A stretch of DNA of 64,000 bases from Azorinus chamasolen (GCA_963576725.1 OY755247.1:10943534-11007533), one strand, 5' to 3'. Shown: positions 1-10,076, numbered from the stretch's first letter. Numbers and translations: made by a program. Notes: a model not told the origin generated them from the letters alone.

Positions 1-274
1 CAGAGCATAATTTTTCATAAATTAGTGTTTATTTTGTAAAATCAAATTGTAAGACGTTTGTTTAATTGTCATTTAAAGAAAACATATTGTATTTGATAAT
101 AATTGAGGGTATTCTAAATCAAAAACAGTATTTAAGAATGTGTAACAGACTGGATTTAATTATATAGTTCATGCACAAACTGTTATTTTCTGTTTAAAAA
201 ATATAACATAATGTCTATAAGGATTTTGCTTAGATAAAAATACTTCATATTAAGTATATGAATTGTTCATAATA
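1..274. other. AT-rich sequence, nothing recognised
   Basis: Low-complexity AT-rich DNA without an ORF, palindrome or terminal repeat that I can assign. Confidence 0.6.
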
Positions 275-735
275 CATTCGGCATGTCTTCCGCGTGGGTT
301 CGGGAACCCTTCCGCGTCTTCGGGAAGCCTTCGGGAAGCCTTCGGGAAGCATTCTGCATCGATTCGGCATCATTCTTGAACCGCTCGGGGTGGATAGGAG
401 ATCCCGAAGCCTTTGCAGAATGACCCCGAATCTACCCCGAAGCCACCGCGAAGGGTTCCCGAACGTCCCGAAGGGTTCCAGAAGGGTTCCAGAAGGTCCC
501 GAAGCCTTCCCGAATAAAAGATTCGGCGTCCAAATTTTAAAACTTTTAAAACTTGGATGCCGAATCTTTTTCGATCCCGATCAGTCACCGAATCACCCAG
601 AATGGTTCCCGAAGGGTTCAAGAATGACGCGGAAGGGTTCCCGAACATCCCGAAGGCATGCCGAATCATCCAGAATCTGCGATATCTACATTCGGGAACC
701 CTTCGGGAACCATTCGGCGTCCTAGTGGACGCCTG
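275..735. repeat. GC-rich foldback block built of TTCGGGAA motifs
   Basis: A sharply GC-rich island in AT-rich surroundings, built from repeated TTCGGGAA, GGGTTCCCGAA and ATTCGGCATG words on both strands. The centre (about 519-570) is a near-perfect palindrome in which GATTCGGC and TCCAA arms face each other across TTTTAAAAC. Outer words are also inverted: the left block at 276-320 resembles the reverse complement of about 620-675, both containing TTCGGGAACCCTTCCGCGTC. It therefore behaves as an imperfect 450-bp foldback. ORFs on both strands through it are by-products of the repeats. Its right edge cuts into a TA-1 MITE that has lost its left end. Confidence 0.6.
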
Positions 736-876
736 GTCTAAAGCAAGGTGAAAGTAAACCAGAACGCTCCTGTAGGAGCGTTCCGTTTTACTTTCACCTT
801 GCTTTAAGCAGCCACCTGCCTTTAACACAAAATACTTGATGTAATTTATTGACCGTTATAGAGAGGTTTTACCGTA
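736..876. mobile_element. TA-1 MITE, left end missing
   Basis: A palindrome at 739-807 with arms AGCAAGGTGAAAGTAAA and apex GCTCCTGTAGGAGC is followed by the right terminal repeat ending GAGAGGTTTTACCG before TA. The left terminal repeat is absent, replaced by the GC-rich foldback. Confidence 0.8.
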
Positions 877-1615
877 TTTCTTTTACTTATTAAATTTTTA
901 TGGAGTAAAATGTTATTTACAGAAGTTATTTTGGATTCAACTAAGGATAATCCTTGTTCCGCTGCCCGTGAGTTGGTGCCGGTTTTACCACCAAGCTCAA
1001 TTGATCATGTTTCTCAACATTATGTAAATGTTAGACATGATTATTTTAATGTTTTTCATTTCCATTATTTGTTTATGTCTTGCTATATCAATATTTTGAT
1101 GGGGATGTTGTTTAATAACAATAATTTTAAACCGGTAATGATGAAACATTGATTTGAGCCCGCTCAACGAAATTTAGTATTTGCTCAATTACATTTCTTG
1201 TTTTGAGACAATCTTTTCTATGAACGGTGTCAATTAACGTATTCCAAAATAAGACAGGTGGTTATGCTATCCAAAACACCATTATTTAAGAGTTTGTATT
1301 GTTTGGGGGTTTTTTACCTGTCAAAATGTGAATATTCCTACGTCACTAAAAGGATGTAAACATGTGTTTCAAACGTTTTCCACGAGATTCAAAATAAATA
1401 AACATACTCGAATAAGCCAAGTAGGAAAGCTTTTATTAGCGGAAACAATCAATATCAATCGAAGCAATATATATCGCGTGTTCAGCAACTTACAGCAAGC
1501 GTATAATTATTTAAATTTTGACAGGTTGAAAAAACACAATACATGAATACATGCAAAACGAGCTGAGCGCTTTATGTTTTGCATTTGCTCCAGATAAGAC
1601 ACTGAGTAACTCATA
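877..1615. other. AT-rich sequence, no supported gene
   Basis: Two short open frames (910-1152 and 1328-1546, plus strand) encode 80 and 72 residues without recognisable domains. There is no splice or codon-use support, and I treat the stretch as non-coding. Confidence 0.5.
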
Positions 1616-1976
1616 CAGTGCTCCCTCCCTACAACGGCCCTCTCAATAACGATTCCCTCCTTACAACAACACATGTCACTGTTTCCGGAATAACAAGGCT
1701 CAGAAACAACCATTTTCCATCGTATTTTCTTTATGCCTCGATCAAACCCAATGTTGTGACCACTCTTTAGAATCGTCACTTTGTGAAGATTTTAAAGAGT
1801 GGTCACAACATAGGGTTTGATCGTGGCATAACGGTTTTAGTTCTCGAAATACACCTTATCTGGGGATCTGCAAACAAGCTAATTATGTTTGAGTTTCCTT
1901 CCCTATAACAACTCCCTCTGAACAACACATACAATCGTTGTATCCCAAAGGGTGTCATTGTAGAGAGGGAGCACTG
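1616..1976. mobile_element. TA-7 MITE, complete
   Basis: Bounded by CAGTGCTCCCTCCCTACAAC and its inverted copy ending GAGGGAGCACTG, flanked by TA. The central palindrome 1741-1821 has stem CAAACCCAATGTTGTGACC. Other full copies lie at 5189 and 32298. Confidence 0.9.
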
Positions 1977-2100
1977 TACTAGGTCAATAGCTTCTCCACA
2001 AGCTTGATTGAACTAGAATCAGTCAATATTGCACCAGCCTCTCACATTGGATTAAGGGTTGATACAAGTAAATCATGCAATGCACCCCGTGACATGACAA

Positions 2101-2347
2101 TTAACCTTTTCCCTGTTCTGTGTTTATTCCCAAATTTCAATAGCTACTTCATTATCATGGGCAAAAAATATGATGAAATATGGAAGGTGGAACATTGTAG
2201 CAATTTTGGAAAGTAGACATAAATCATTCAAATTGCAGTAGCAAACAGAGCAGACCCTGATCAGATGGCTCCTCTAGGAGCCATCTGACCTGGGTGTTTT
2301 CTGTTTGCAGATGCGTGAAAACACGTTTATATGAAGGAAAGCGTTAA
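2101..2347. mobile_element. P1-type MITE, TTAA-bounded
   Basis: TTAACCTTTTCCCTGTTC on the left and GAAGGAAAGCGTTAA on the right. The central palindrome 2241-2308 has arms GCAAACAGAGCAGACCCTGA and apex GGCTCCTCTAGGAGCC. Inverted homologue at 19525. Confidence 0.8.
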
Positions 2348-2447
2348 TACAAGCAAATCTCACAATGCACTCCGCGACATAACAATTAAGAACCAAAGTC
2401 GTCGTGGCGTTAAATTGCCTTGCCTTATCAACGTAAACGCTAATTAA

Positions 2448-2692
2448 TTAACCCATTGCCCCATATTGACGCCTTTTGACGCCTCCGTAAAAGTCACCTT
2501 TTGAAACCAGTGCCATAAATAGAGCATTTAATACTCGATTTATAAGAATGGTTTCAAAACTACACACTTCAACCCCCCCCCCCCCCCCAAACACACACAC
2601 ACACACACACACACACATACTTTCAGTAAATACTTCTGTTAGTAGATTTATTGAAAGAGGTTGGGCCTATGTGGGAAAGGGTCTAAAATCGA
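2448..2692. mobile_element. P2 MITE with internal simple repeat
   Basis: Starts TTAACCCATTGCCCCATA; the right end is degenerate (GGGAAAGGGTCTAA). The palindrome 2500-2559 has TTTTGAAACC arms. A run of 16 C and an (AC)n tract (2573-2617) expanded inside the element. Confidence 0.7.
2573..2617. repeat. Poly-C plus (AC)n microsatellite
   Basis: Sixteen C followed by about 14 AC dinucleotides, located inside the P2 MITE. Confidence 0.95.
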
Positions 2693-2805
2693 GGATAGTA
2701 ATTTAACGCTAAACAGCAATCGACGATTCTAGTTCAAAGCAAATCAAAGTAAATTAACTATTTCGCAGCTATGGGCGTTGCTCTCAGATGCAACGCCGAT
2801 TGAGT

Positions 2806-3053
2806 CCGTGAGAGAGACGAGAGAGAGAGAGGGGAGGGAGGGAGGGGAGAGAAGGGGAAAGGGAGGGAGGGGAGAGAGAGGGGGAGAAGAGAGAGTGATA
2901 AAGAGAGAGGGAGAGAGAAGAGAGAGAGAGAGAGAAGGGAGGGGAGAGGGAGAGGGCAGAGGAGAGAGTGAGAGAGAGAGGGTGAGAGAGAGGAGAGAGA
3001 GATGAGAGATAGGGAAAAGAGAGAGAGGAGAAAGAGGAAGAGAGAGAGAAGTT
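2806..3053. repeat. GA-rich purine microsatellite
   Basis: About 245 bp of almost pure GA/GGA on the plus strand, irregular rather than a clean dinucleotide. Serine/leucine-rich open frames on the minus strand are composition artefacts. Confidence 0.95.
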
Positions 3054-3232
3054 GGCGTTAAAAGGTTCAAATGACAATACAATACTGGTCACGAAATAAG
3101 TAATAACTGTATATTTAGAATAGTGTGTTCACATGCAATCAACGTCATTTTGTAGATATACGAAACAAGAAAAGGCACGCCCGTCATTTGTTTGCGAATC
3201 ATCTCAGAGCGTTCATTTTAATCCGATTTTCT

Positions 3233-3475
3233 TTAACACTTTTTTCATAAATACGTCTTTTTACGCCTCTGTAAACAGAGTAGACACAAAACAGACTATA
3301 GGAGCCGTCTGAAAAGGGTCTGCTGTTTGGTTTTGATATAATACAGATATGATTCTACAGTTTCTGACATGACCAAACATTTCTGTGTCCATGTGCTGTT
3401 GTAAAAAAAAATAATCTGATCAATATTCATAATATCATTATGTCTTACATGAATATTCATGGAGTAAAGGGTTAA
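3233..3475. mobile_element. P1 MITE, inverted, half hairpin
   Basis: Left end TTAACACTTTTTTCATAAA, right end GGAGTAAAGGGTTAA preceded by ATGAATATTCAT. The hairpin is shortened: AAACAGAGTAGAC is followed almost directly by AGGAGCCGTCTGAAAAGGGT. Confidence 0.8.
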
Positions 3476-3548
3476 CACTTCACTCCACAGATACACGTTT
3501 AACGCCTTTGCACATATATTAGACACAGGACAGGTCATTGTGTTCATT

Positions 3549-3779
3549 TAAGAAATGAATGACGTGCTTCCGGTGTTCATGAGGTTATGCAACGCATAGC
3601 TTTACGAGCAAAGTTAGTGAAGCCCGAAGGGCTTCACGTGAATCTTTGCTCGTAAAGCTATGCGTTGCATAACCCATGAACACCGGGAGCACGTCATTTA
3701 TTTCTTATATTTATATTCCATTGTATTTCTTATATTTAAGAAATGAATGACGTGCTTCCGGTGTTCATGAGGTTATGCA
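3549..3779. repeat. Large palindromic foldback with a third arm copy
   Basis: Left arm 3549-3626 and right arm 3630-3711 are near-perfect reverse complements around the centre CCCGAAGGG, giving a stem of about 78 bp. The outer 42 bp of the left arm, starting TTAAGAAATGAATGACGTGC, recurs in direct orientation at 3738-3779. It differs from the other MITEs in that almost the whole unit is palindrome. Confidence 0.85.
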
Positions 3780-3858
3780 ACTTTCTTTTTAGAATAAGGT
3801 TATATAAGGACGTTGCAGGGCGAATGTAAATATAAACCATTATAAAAAGCATCTAATA

Positions 3859-4062
3859 CAGTAAAACCTCTCTATAACGGCCACTAAATTGTGCTTATTA
3901 GTTGGTATTAAGGGCATGTGGTTGCTTAAAGCAAGGTGAAAGTAAAACAGAACGCTCCTATAGGAGCGTTCTGTTTTACTTTCATCTCGCTTTAAGAAGT
4001 CACATGCCTTTAACACAAATTACTTGATGTAATTTAGTGGCCATTATAGAGAGGTTTTACTG
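3859..4062. mobile_element. TA-1 MITE, complete reference copy
   Basis: CAGTAAAACCTCTCTATAAC at the left and TATAGAGAGGTTTTACTG at the right, flanked by TA. The palindrome 3913-4008 contains GGCATGTGGTTGCTTAAAGC arms and apex CGCTCCTATAGGAGCG. Length 204 bp. Confidence 0.93.
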
Positions 4063-4099
4063 TATTCATATGTCATTATTTCTTACATAAATATTCGAG

Positions 4100-4340
4100 C
4101 AGTACAATGTTGATTCAACATTACTGAGTAACTCTACAGACAAATCGTTCCCTACGTCGAATGATTTTTCTTGCTCTTCGGGATCATCAATTTCAACACT
4201 TTTAGTTACAAAACAACTTCTAAAAGCCGGTGCTAGCGGGCGTGAGTAGTGTTGTTCTTTTAATAACTGTTCATGGACAAACTCAATAAAACCGAGTTTG
4301 TGATTTTCTCTTTTTGCATTGCTGCTTTTGCTTTCGAAAG
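4100..4340 (+). repeat. Interspersed repeat R
   Basis: Shares blocks such as GCCGGTGCTAG, GGGCGTGAGTAGTGTTG and ACTCAATAAAACCGAG with 35900-35990, 43050-43285, 53510-53670 and 53990-54050 (the last four inverted relative to this one). No coding capacity or terminal repeats recognised. Confidence 0.65.
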
Positions 4341-4401
4341 ATCTACATGTACATTAAAAATCTGTATTAAACGAAACAACGGTTCATTGTTAGTTGAAAT
4401 A

Positions 4402-4691
4402 CAGTTGAACTTCGATAAGTCGAACTCCAAGGGACCGTACAAATTAGTTCGAGATAACAGATGTTCGAGTCATCCCATTTCTAATCTGAAAAATTTGTCA
4501 AGACTACAACTTAATACAGGTCTGAAGTAATGCTGAAAGCTCCTGTATTAAGCTGCCACACGTGTTTCTAGATATCTGTAGCGATATATTTTAGAGCAAT
4601 TCTGTAGTGTTAGTTTTGGAAGGACTGGACATTTTGTTCGAGTTATCCCGAAGTTCGAGTTATCCGAGTTCGAGATATCGAAGTTCAACTG
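4402..4691. mobile_element. TA-2 MITE, half hairpin
   Basis: CAGTTGAACTTCGATAAGTC at the left and CGAAGTTCAACTG at the right with TA on both sides. The central hairpin lost most of its right arm: GCTTAATACAGGTCTGAAG runs into AAGCTCCTGTATTAAGCTG at 4508-4556. TIR words such as TTCGAGTTATCC repeat inside the right end. Confidence 0.88.
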
Positions 4692-4749
4692 TATCGGTTG
4701 TTAATTCGTAAAATGCACAATGAGGAAGTAATATAAAACTGTAGCAGTG

Positions 4750-4966
4750 CAGAGGTCCATATACATTTATAAGATGCATAAATGTAAACGTTTTCGTGAG
4801 CAGCTCTTATCTTTCTCTATATTTCTCCAAACCCTACGTTGTGACTACTCTTTAGAATCACCACGAAGAGAAGAGAAGATTCTAGAGTGGTCGCAGTATA
4901 GGGTTTGGTTGAGAAATGACGATTTTAGTATTTGGGGTACGCACATTTGTCAGTAGCTTTGCAATG
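4750..4966. mobile_element. N-family MITE
   Basis: Starts CAGAGGTCC with AAGATGC nearby. The palindrome 4819-4916 carries the CAAACCCTA and TAGGGTTTGG stem shared with TA-7. The right flank GGGTACGCACATTTGTC matches other N copies. Confidence 0.75.
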
Positions 4967-5188
4967 TTTCAATGTACATAACGTGTCCCTCGACCAGCTG
5001 TATGAAATGTTTGATCGGTCTTGGTCCGTAGGAACAGGTTGCGTGTAAGGGAGAAAATGCAGTCAGTGCGTTTATCTGAAGCAAATGCGCCTATGTTACA
5101 TCAAACGAATTACATTAATACCCAATGATTACATAGTCAGAAGTCTTTAATGTTACTCCTGGAGATCTGGTGTAATTATATATATATA

Positions 5189-5549
5189 CAGTGCTCCCTC
5201 TCTACAACGACATCCTTTGGGATACGAATAGTGTATGTGTTGTTCAGAGGGAGTCGTTATAGGGAGGGAAAATCAAACATAATTAGCTTGTTTGCAGATG
5301 CCCAGATCAGGTATATTTCGAGAACTAAAACCGTTATGCCTCAATCAAACCCAATGTTGTGACCACTCTTTAGAATCGTCACAAAGTGACGATTCTAAAG
5401 AGTGGTCACAACATAGGGTTTGATAGAGGCATAAAGAAAATACGATGGAACAAAGTTGTTTCTGGAGCCTTGTTGTTTCGGAAACAGTGACATGCGTTGT
5501 TATAAGGAGGGATTCGTTATTGAGAGGGCCGTTGTAGGGAGGGAGCACT
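5189..5549. mobile_element. TA-7 MITE, complete, inverted relative to 1616
   Basis: CAGTGCTCCCTCTCTACAAC to GGGAGGGAGCACTG, TA-flanked. Palindrome 5336-5433 (TATGCCTCAATCAAACCC arms) with loop region CACAAAGTG. At 361 bp it has the same length as the copy at 1616. Confidence 0.92.
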
Positions 5550-5690
5550 GTATATGTTGAACGCGATATCTTCTTAAAAGAATTTCAAGTATATACTTGG
5601 GGAAAAAATACTTGTTACTTCAGTTTTGATATACAGGGGGGACATGCTGTCTTGACATGAGTACATTTTACATTTTAATTAATCTAGATA

Positions 5691-5882
5691 CGGCAGAACC
5701 TGTCTTTAGCAGTCATTAAAAAGAACTCTAATTATGGGTCTGTAAGCCAGGTTGTAGCTTAACGCAGGTCAAGAGTAATGCAGAAAGCTCCTATAGGAGC
5801 TTTCTGCATTACTTTTGCACTGCATTAAGCAACCACCTGATCCATATCTTCAATAAATTGCCGCTTATTGCATGTTCTGCTG
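5691..5882. mobile_element. TA-6 MITE, complete
   Basis: CGGCAGAACCTGTC at the left, GCATGTTCTGCTG at the right, TA on both sides, with AGCAGTC and CCGCTTATTG inside the terminal repeats. The palindrome 5748-5838 has the apex AAGCTCCTATAGGAGCTT and GCTTAACGCAGG arms. Confidence 0.85.
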
Positions 5883-5914
5883 TATGCTCTTAAACGTCGT
5901 GGAATACTCCGAGT

Positions 5915-6121
5915 TTAACCTTTAGTCTGCTATGGCCTGATGAGTGAATACATATGCAAACAGTTTGGATCCAGATGAGACCCCAAGTAACTCGGCGTCT
6001 CATCAGGATCCAAACTGTTTGACACTCTGATTGCAGTTTGGTAGACTCATTGATTATAGCTTAAATTTTGAAACTGTAGTAGGTGAATTTTTTTTTAAAA
6101 AATTATTGCTCAGCAGGTTAA
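5915..6121. mobile_element. P4a MITE
   Basis: TTAACCTTTAGTCTGCTATG to GCTCAGCAGGTTAA. The palindrome 5957-6021 has arms CAAACAGTTTGGATCCAGAT and apex AGTAACTCGG. Sister copy at 8357. Confidence 0.85.
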
Positions 6122-6135
6122 AGGTTAAATAAACG

Positions 6136-6432
6136 TTAACCCAACTACCCACCAGCTTGCTTACATTTGAAAACACCTTGGATCCAGATGAGACGCCGAG
6201 TGACTCGGCTTACATTTGCAAAACAGCTTGGATCCAGATAAGACACCAAGTGAAAAAGTCAATATTTGCAAACAGCTTGGATCCCTATGATGAGACGCCG
6301 AGTAACTCGGTGTCTCATCTGGATCCAAGCCGTTTGACACACGGCCAGTAGTTTCTCAAAAACTTGTCGAATCAGTAGTATTCAGAACTACATCAGATCC
6401 GAATTTGAGCAGCCATATTTTTTTCAGGTTAA
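6136..6432. mobile_element. P4b MITE with triplicated hairpin arm
   Basis: TTAA-bounded. The left hairpin arm CTTGGATCCAGATGAGACGC occurs three times in direct orientation (about 6177, 6227 and 6275) before one right arm ending at 6334. The right half (CTTGTCGAATCAGTAGT, AATTTGAGCAG) matches 18894 and 35003. Confidence 0.8.
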
Positions 6433-6469
6433 AGGTTAAACAGAAAAAATCGCAATAGGGTATAAACTA

Positions 6470-6662
6470 CAGTAACGCGTCTCTATAACGGCCACTAAAT
6501 TGTGTTAATTAGTTGGTATTTGGGACAGGTGGCTGCTTAAAGCAAGGTGAAACGCTCCTATAGAAGCGTTCTGTTTTATTTTCACCTTGATTTAAGCAGT
6601 CACCTGCCGTTAACACAAAATACTTGATGTAATTTAGTGGCCGTTATAGAGAGGTTTTACTA
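6470..6662. mobile_element. TA-1 MITE
   Basis: CAGTAACGCGTCTCTATAAC at the left and GAGAGGTTTTACTA at the right. The palindrome 6525-6608 has a small deletion in the left stem (GGTGAAACGCTCC). Confidence 0.88.
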
Positions 6663-6977
6663 TATTCTCTTGACAATAATTGATAACAAAACCAGTTATA
6701 CATAACTGAGCGACAATATAAAGCGTATAACTACGTTTATTCTAACAATGATTAGGGGTCCATTTGTCGAAAGATCATACGACCAAAATAATAATCGTAC
6801 GTCGTAACTATGACAACCACTGCAACGTACGCAGCTGTAATTATCTCCTATTTCAGGATACAACAATTACAACTAACATCGTACGACATAGATCGCTGCC
6901 GTATCTTAGAACTTACGATGATTTCAGTGGTACATTGTATGATCTTTCGTAAGACAGGCACGTGTTGTCTTCCTATA

Positions 6978-7181
6978 CAGTAAAACTTCGATTATTCGAA
7001 CAATAAAATACGTATTATTATCAATCTTTAAGACAGGTGGCAACTTAATGCATGGTGAAAGTCATGCAGAAAGCTCCTCTAGGAGCTTTCTGCATGACTT
7101 TCACCATGCATTAAGCAGCCACCTGCCTAAAAGGGTCTAAATTCTTCTATAACGAAAATTCGATTAATCGAGGTTTTACTG
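6978..7181. mobile_element. TA-4 MITE, complete
   Basis: CAGTAAAACTTCGATTATTC to GAATAATCG-like right end ATCGAGGTTTTACTG, TA-flanked. The perfect palindrome 7034-7125 has outer CAGGTGG, inner ATGCAGAAAGCTCC and apex CTAG. The terminal repeats differ from TA-1 and TA-2 while the stem is theirs. Confidence 0.9.
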
Positions 7182-7187
7182 TATATC

Positions 7188-7422
7188 TCAACCTTTTACT
7201 CCATGAGCATTCAGGCGAGAAATCATGACAGCATGAATATGAATTCATTGATTTTTTACAAAAAATATGTTAGCGTGACGGAAACTGTAGAATCAGATCT
7301 ATATTATATCAAAAGCAAACAGAGCAGACCCTGATCAGACGGCTCCTATAGGAGCCGTCTGATCTTGGTCTACTCTCTTTGCAAAGACGTAAAAAACGTG
7401 TATATATAGAGCAAAAGATTAA
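7188..7422. mobile_element. P1 MITE
   Basis: TCAACCTTTTACTCCATGAG on the left (TTAA mutated), GAGCAAAAGATTAA on the right. Perfect palindrome 7315-7382 with GCAAACAGAGCAGACCCTGA arms and apex GGCTCCTATAGGAGCC. Confidence 0.88.
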
Positions 7423-7615
7423 CAAATAATGTTATTTTTCCTTCAGGGAAAACCCCGGTTCTTTTGTAAAAAATACAATTGACTTGATGTTATTGTCTTT
7501 TGTTTGAAATTTCAAACACATAGTGCATTTGACGTTTGTTTGGAATACATCTACCTGTTAAGACAACGCAACGACATGCCTGTAAGAAAAACAAGCGAAA
7601 CTATATTTAAAAGTA

Positions 7616-7722
7616 CAGTAGAACCAGTCATGTCTAATGCGGACATCAAAAAGAGGGCCTAATTATTGGACGTTGTGACAGGTGGTAGCTCAATGCAGGG
7701 TGAAAGTTTTCTGCATTAGTCC
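7616..7722. mobile_element. TA-6 fragment
   Basis: CAGTAGAACCAGTCATGTCT followed by half of the CAGGTGGTAGCTCAATGCAG stem; the right half is missing. Confidence 0.6.
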
Positions 7723-7892
7723 TTTCCTTGTTTAACATTAAAATTTATTCAAGATTGTATGATAGGGTCAATCCTGGTGTGATTTGAAATTTGCGACGGT
7801 ATATGAGGTTTTTAACGGTCGCAAATTATTTTAGAAACCCTTCTAACATAATCTGTCAATTTCCTGCAATCTGATTGCCTCATGTGACCATA

Positions 7893-7927
7893 TTTGCGGC
7901 ATATAAAAGTGTTTTATATGTCGCAAA
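7893..7927. repeat. Short hairpin
   Basis: TTTGCGGCATATAAAAG faces CTTTTATATGTCGCAAA as an inverted repeat. The related word TTTGCGAC also occurs near 7790-7825. Confidence 0.6.
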
Positions 7928-8034
7928 TTCAACAAGTCGATAACGACCGAATAACACCACGTGTATATCAATGCGCGTTGTTATTATTCATGACCAGAAA
8001 CAATAAATCGAACATAGAAAGGGGATTTTATAAC

Positions 8035-8151
8035 TATTGTAGAAACTGTATATTCAGATTTATAAAATTCTATAAGAAAACAGAACATACCTTGATCTGG
8101 ATCTACTCTATTTGCAGAGGCATAGAAAAGCGTATTTATTGAGTAAAGGGT
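8035..8151. mobile_element. P1 MITE, right part only
   Basis: GATCTGGATCTACTC and the right end TATTGAGTAAAGGGTAA remain. The left arm and left end are gone. Confidence 0.55.
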
Positions 8152-8174
8152 AACTGCTGAATAAGCATGAGGGC

Positions 8175-8315
8175 CTAGAAGAGCAGGTGGTTGCTTAATG
8201 CAGGACGAATGTACTGAAGAATGCTCAAAAAGGAGCTTTCTGCATAAATTTCGTCCTACATTAAGCTACCACCTACCTTAAACCCCAGAATTATACTGAA
8301 TTTGGATGTTCGCTG
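8175..8315. mobile_element. TA-3-like MITE, left end lost
   Basis: Palindrome 8183-8274 with GCAGGTGGTTGCTTAATGCA arms and a damaged apex, followed by CCCAGAATTATAC as in the TA-3 copy at 9166. The right end TTCGCTG precedes TA. Confidence 0.65.
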
Positions 8316-8356
8316 TAGACACGTGCTACTGTTGTTCCCAATATATTTCCCTGGTA

Positions 8357-8559
8357 ACATTTAGCCTGCTATGGGCGGATAAGTGAAAACCTACACAAAC
8401 AGTTTGGATCCAGATGAGACGCCGAGTAACTCGGCGTCTCATCAGGATCCAAACTGTTTGGTATCCTGATTGCATTTTGGTAGACAAATTAATTATAGCT
8501 TGAATTTTGAAAATGTAACAGATAAAAACGTCTGAAAAATAATTTGCTCAGCAGGTTAA
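8357..8559. mobile_element. P4a MITE with perfect hairpin
   Basis: Left end degenerate (ATTTAGCCTGCTATGG), right end GCTCAGCAGGTTAA. Palindrome 8396-8460 around GCCGAGTAACTCGGC is almost without mismatch. Confidence 0.85.
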
Positions 8560-8990
8560 GAGGTTCAATAATAACCATGTATATTTATTCCCCGCTTGTT
8601 ATGCAAAATAAATCGAAGCGGAAAGGAAAATTTAACTCTTATTCCGTTGTGGAAAAAATAATGGCTGACCAGATTTAAAAATGGTGTAATTTTGTCTATT
8701 TCTATTTGATTAAGTTTTTTAGAAACTCTTAACAGAGTGTCAACCAGCATGGATATTGATGAGATGCCGAGTTGCTCGGCATTTTTTCCGGTTCCAAACT
8801 ACTTCCAAACGCGAATCAGGTCCCGTAAATCAAACTAAGAGCCAATTGCTTTAAGTACATTTCTCAAGACGGTTCTATGCATTATCGTGGTGCATAAGGA
8901 TTTTCAAGTTTAACGTCATCGTCACATGACAGGCACTCAGAGGAAATGTTTTGTTGCATTACTAGCAATGAAGACAAAGATCAGACATTG

Positions 8991-9388
8991 CAGTAAAACC
9001 TCTCTATAACAGCCACTAAATTACAGTAAAACCTCTCTATAACGGCCACTAAATTACATCAAGTTTTTTTGTTAAAGGCAGGTGGTTGCTTAAAGCAAGG
9101 TGAAAGGAACGTTCTTTTTTACTTTCACCTTGCTTTAAGCAACCACCTGTCCTAAATACCAACTACAGTGAAACCCCGCTAATGCGACCACTTAATAAAC
9201 AGCCACTGATGTCGTCTAAAGCAGGTGGTTGCTTAATGCAGGACGAAAGCTTTCTGCATAACTTTCGTCCTGCATTAAGCTACCACCTGCCTCTGCCACC
9301 CAGAATTATACCTCTTTTAGGTGGTCGCATTAGCGGGGTTTTACTGTAATTACCACAATTCAGTGGCCGTTATAGAGAGGTTTTACTG
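8991..9388. mobile_element. TA-1 MITE with duplicated left TIR, hosting a TA-3 insertion
   Basis: The left end occurs twice in tandem (8991 and 9024), each starting CAGTAAAACCTCTCTATAAC. The right end GAGAGGTTTTACTG closes at 9388. Its palindrome is 9079-9149. A complete TA-3 element (9166-9346) splits the right half, so TA-3 is the younger insertion. Confidence 0.92.
9166..9346. mobile_element. TA-3 MITE, complete, nested
   Basis: CAGTGAAACCCCGCTAATGC to GCATTAGCGGGGTTTTACTG with TA on both sides, inside TA-1. The palindrome 9221-9290 is perfect but short, lacking the usual apex (AAGCTTTCTGCATAACTTT). Confidence 0.93.
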
Positions 9389-9454
9389 TATGTCCACCAT
9401 GAGATATCTGATCACGGTTAACATTGTTTGGAAATATAGAAAACAAATCGCATT

Positions 9455-9725
9455 TGAATTTCAATATCTCGAACTTCGAGATAACAGAAGTTTGAGTCAT
9501 CCGATTTCTAATCTTGACACTTTCTGAATTCAATAACTTCATGCAGGGCTGAAGTAATGATGAAAGCTCCTTTATTAACTAAAGCTTTCGCACGTGCTTA
9601 TAAATATTAAACGTATTGATGCAACTTGGAACAAGCCTGTACGGTATATTTTGGAAGGCCCGAACTTTTTCTTCGAGTTATCCAAAGTTCTATTTATCCG
9701 AGTTCGAGATATCGAAGTTCAACTG
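9455..9725. mobile_element. TA-2 MITE, degenerate
   Basis: Left CAATATCTCGAACTTCGAG, right CGAGATATCGAAGTTCAACTG. The hairpin has decayed to GCAGGGCTGAAGTAATGATG plus AAAGCTCC. Confidence 0.75.
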
Positions 9726-9846
9726 TAATTCTGATTGATGACTAACTGGCGCATATGCATCGAAAACTAGATGTTGTAAGACATAGACTAACAAATACAT
9801 CTCAACGATGAAAACGTCGAAGAGGGCAAAAACTCCGCTCGTATTG

Positions 9847-10076
9847 CATTTGATTTGATACGTTCATTCGTATGGGAAAGCAATTTACAAATCCAATTTG
9901 TAGCCCTTATAAAATATGTCTTTCATAGACAACATTTCATTTGTGTTCCGAATATTACCTACGTTGGACTTTCTGTTGCCCAAATAACTATGGCTGAAGT
10001 TGACTACTTTTCATACTTTGCCTTGACAGTTTAGAAATAATAGATTTGTTCGCTGTGTAATTATGAAAATGCATTT
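9847..10076. repeat. Invertible-looking repeat, copy 1
   Basis: Flank A (GATACGTTCATTCGTATGGG), core from ATTACCTACGTTGG to TTGACAG, then flank B (TTCGCTGTGTAATTATG). Copy 2 at 17807-18058 has the flanks in the opposite order and strand but the core on the same strand. Confidence 0.7.

Noticed and set aside
294..828. Overlapping ORFs of 143 and 152 codons
   Set aside because: They lie on both strands of the TTCGGGAA foldback and one runs into a MITE hairpin.
2744..3092. Ser/Leu-rich minus-strand proteins
   Set aside because: Composition artefact of the GA-rich microsatellite.
5336..5433. Bacterial-type terminators or attenuators at the many hairpins
   Set aside because: No U-tract logic and no prokaryotic genes; the hairpins are internal parts of MITEs with TIRs and target duplications.
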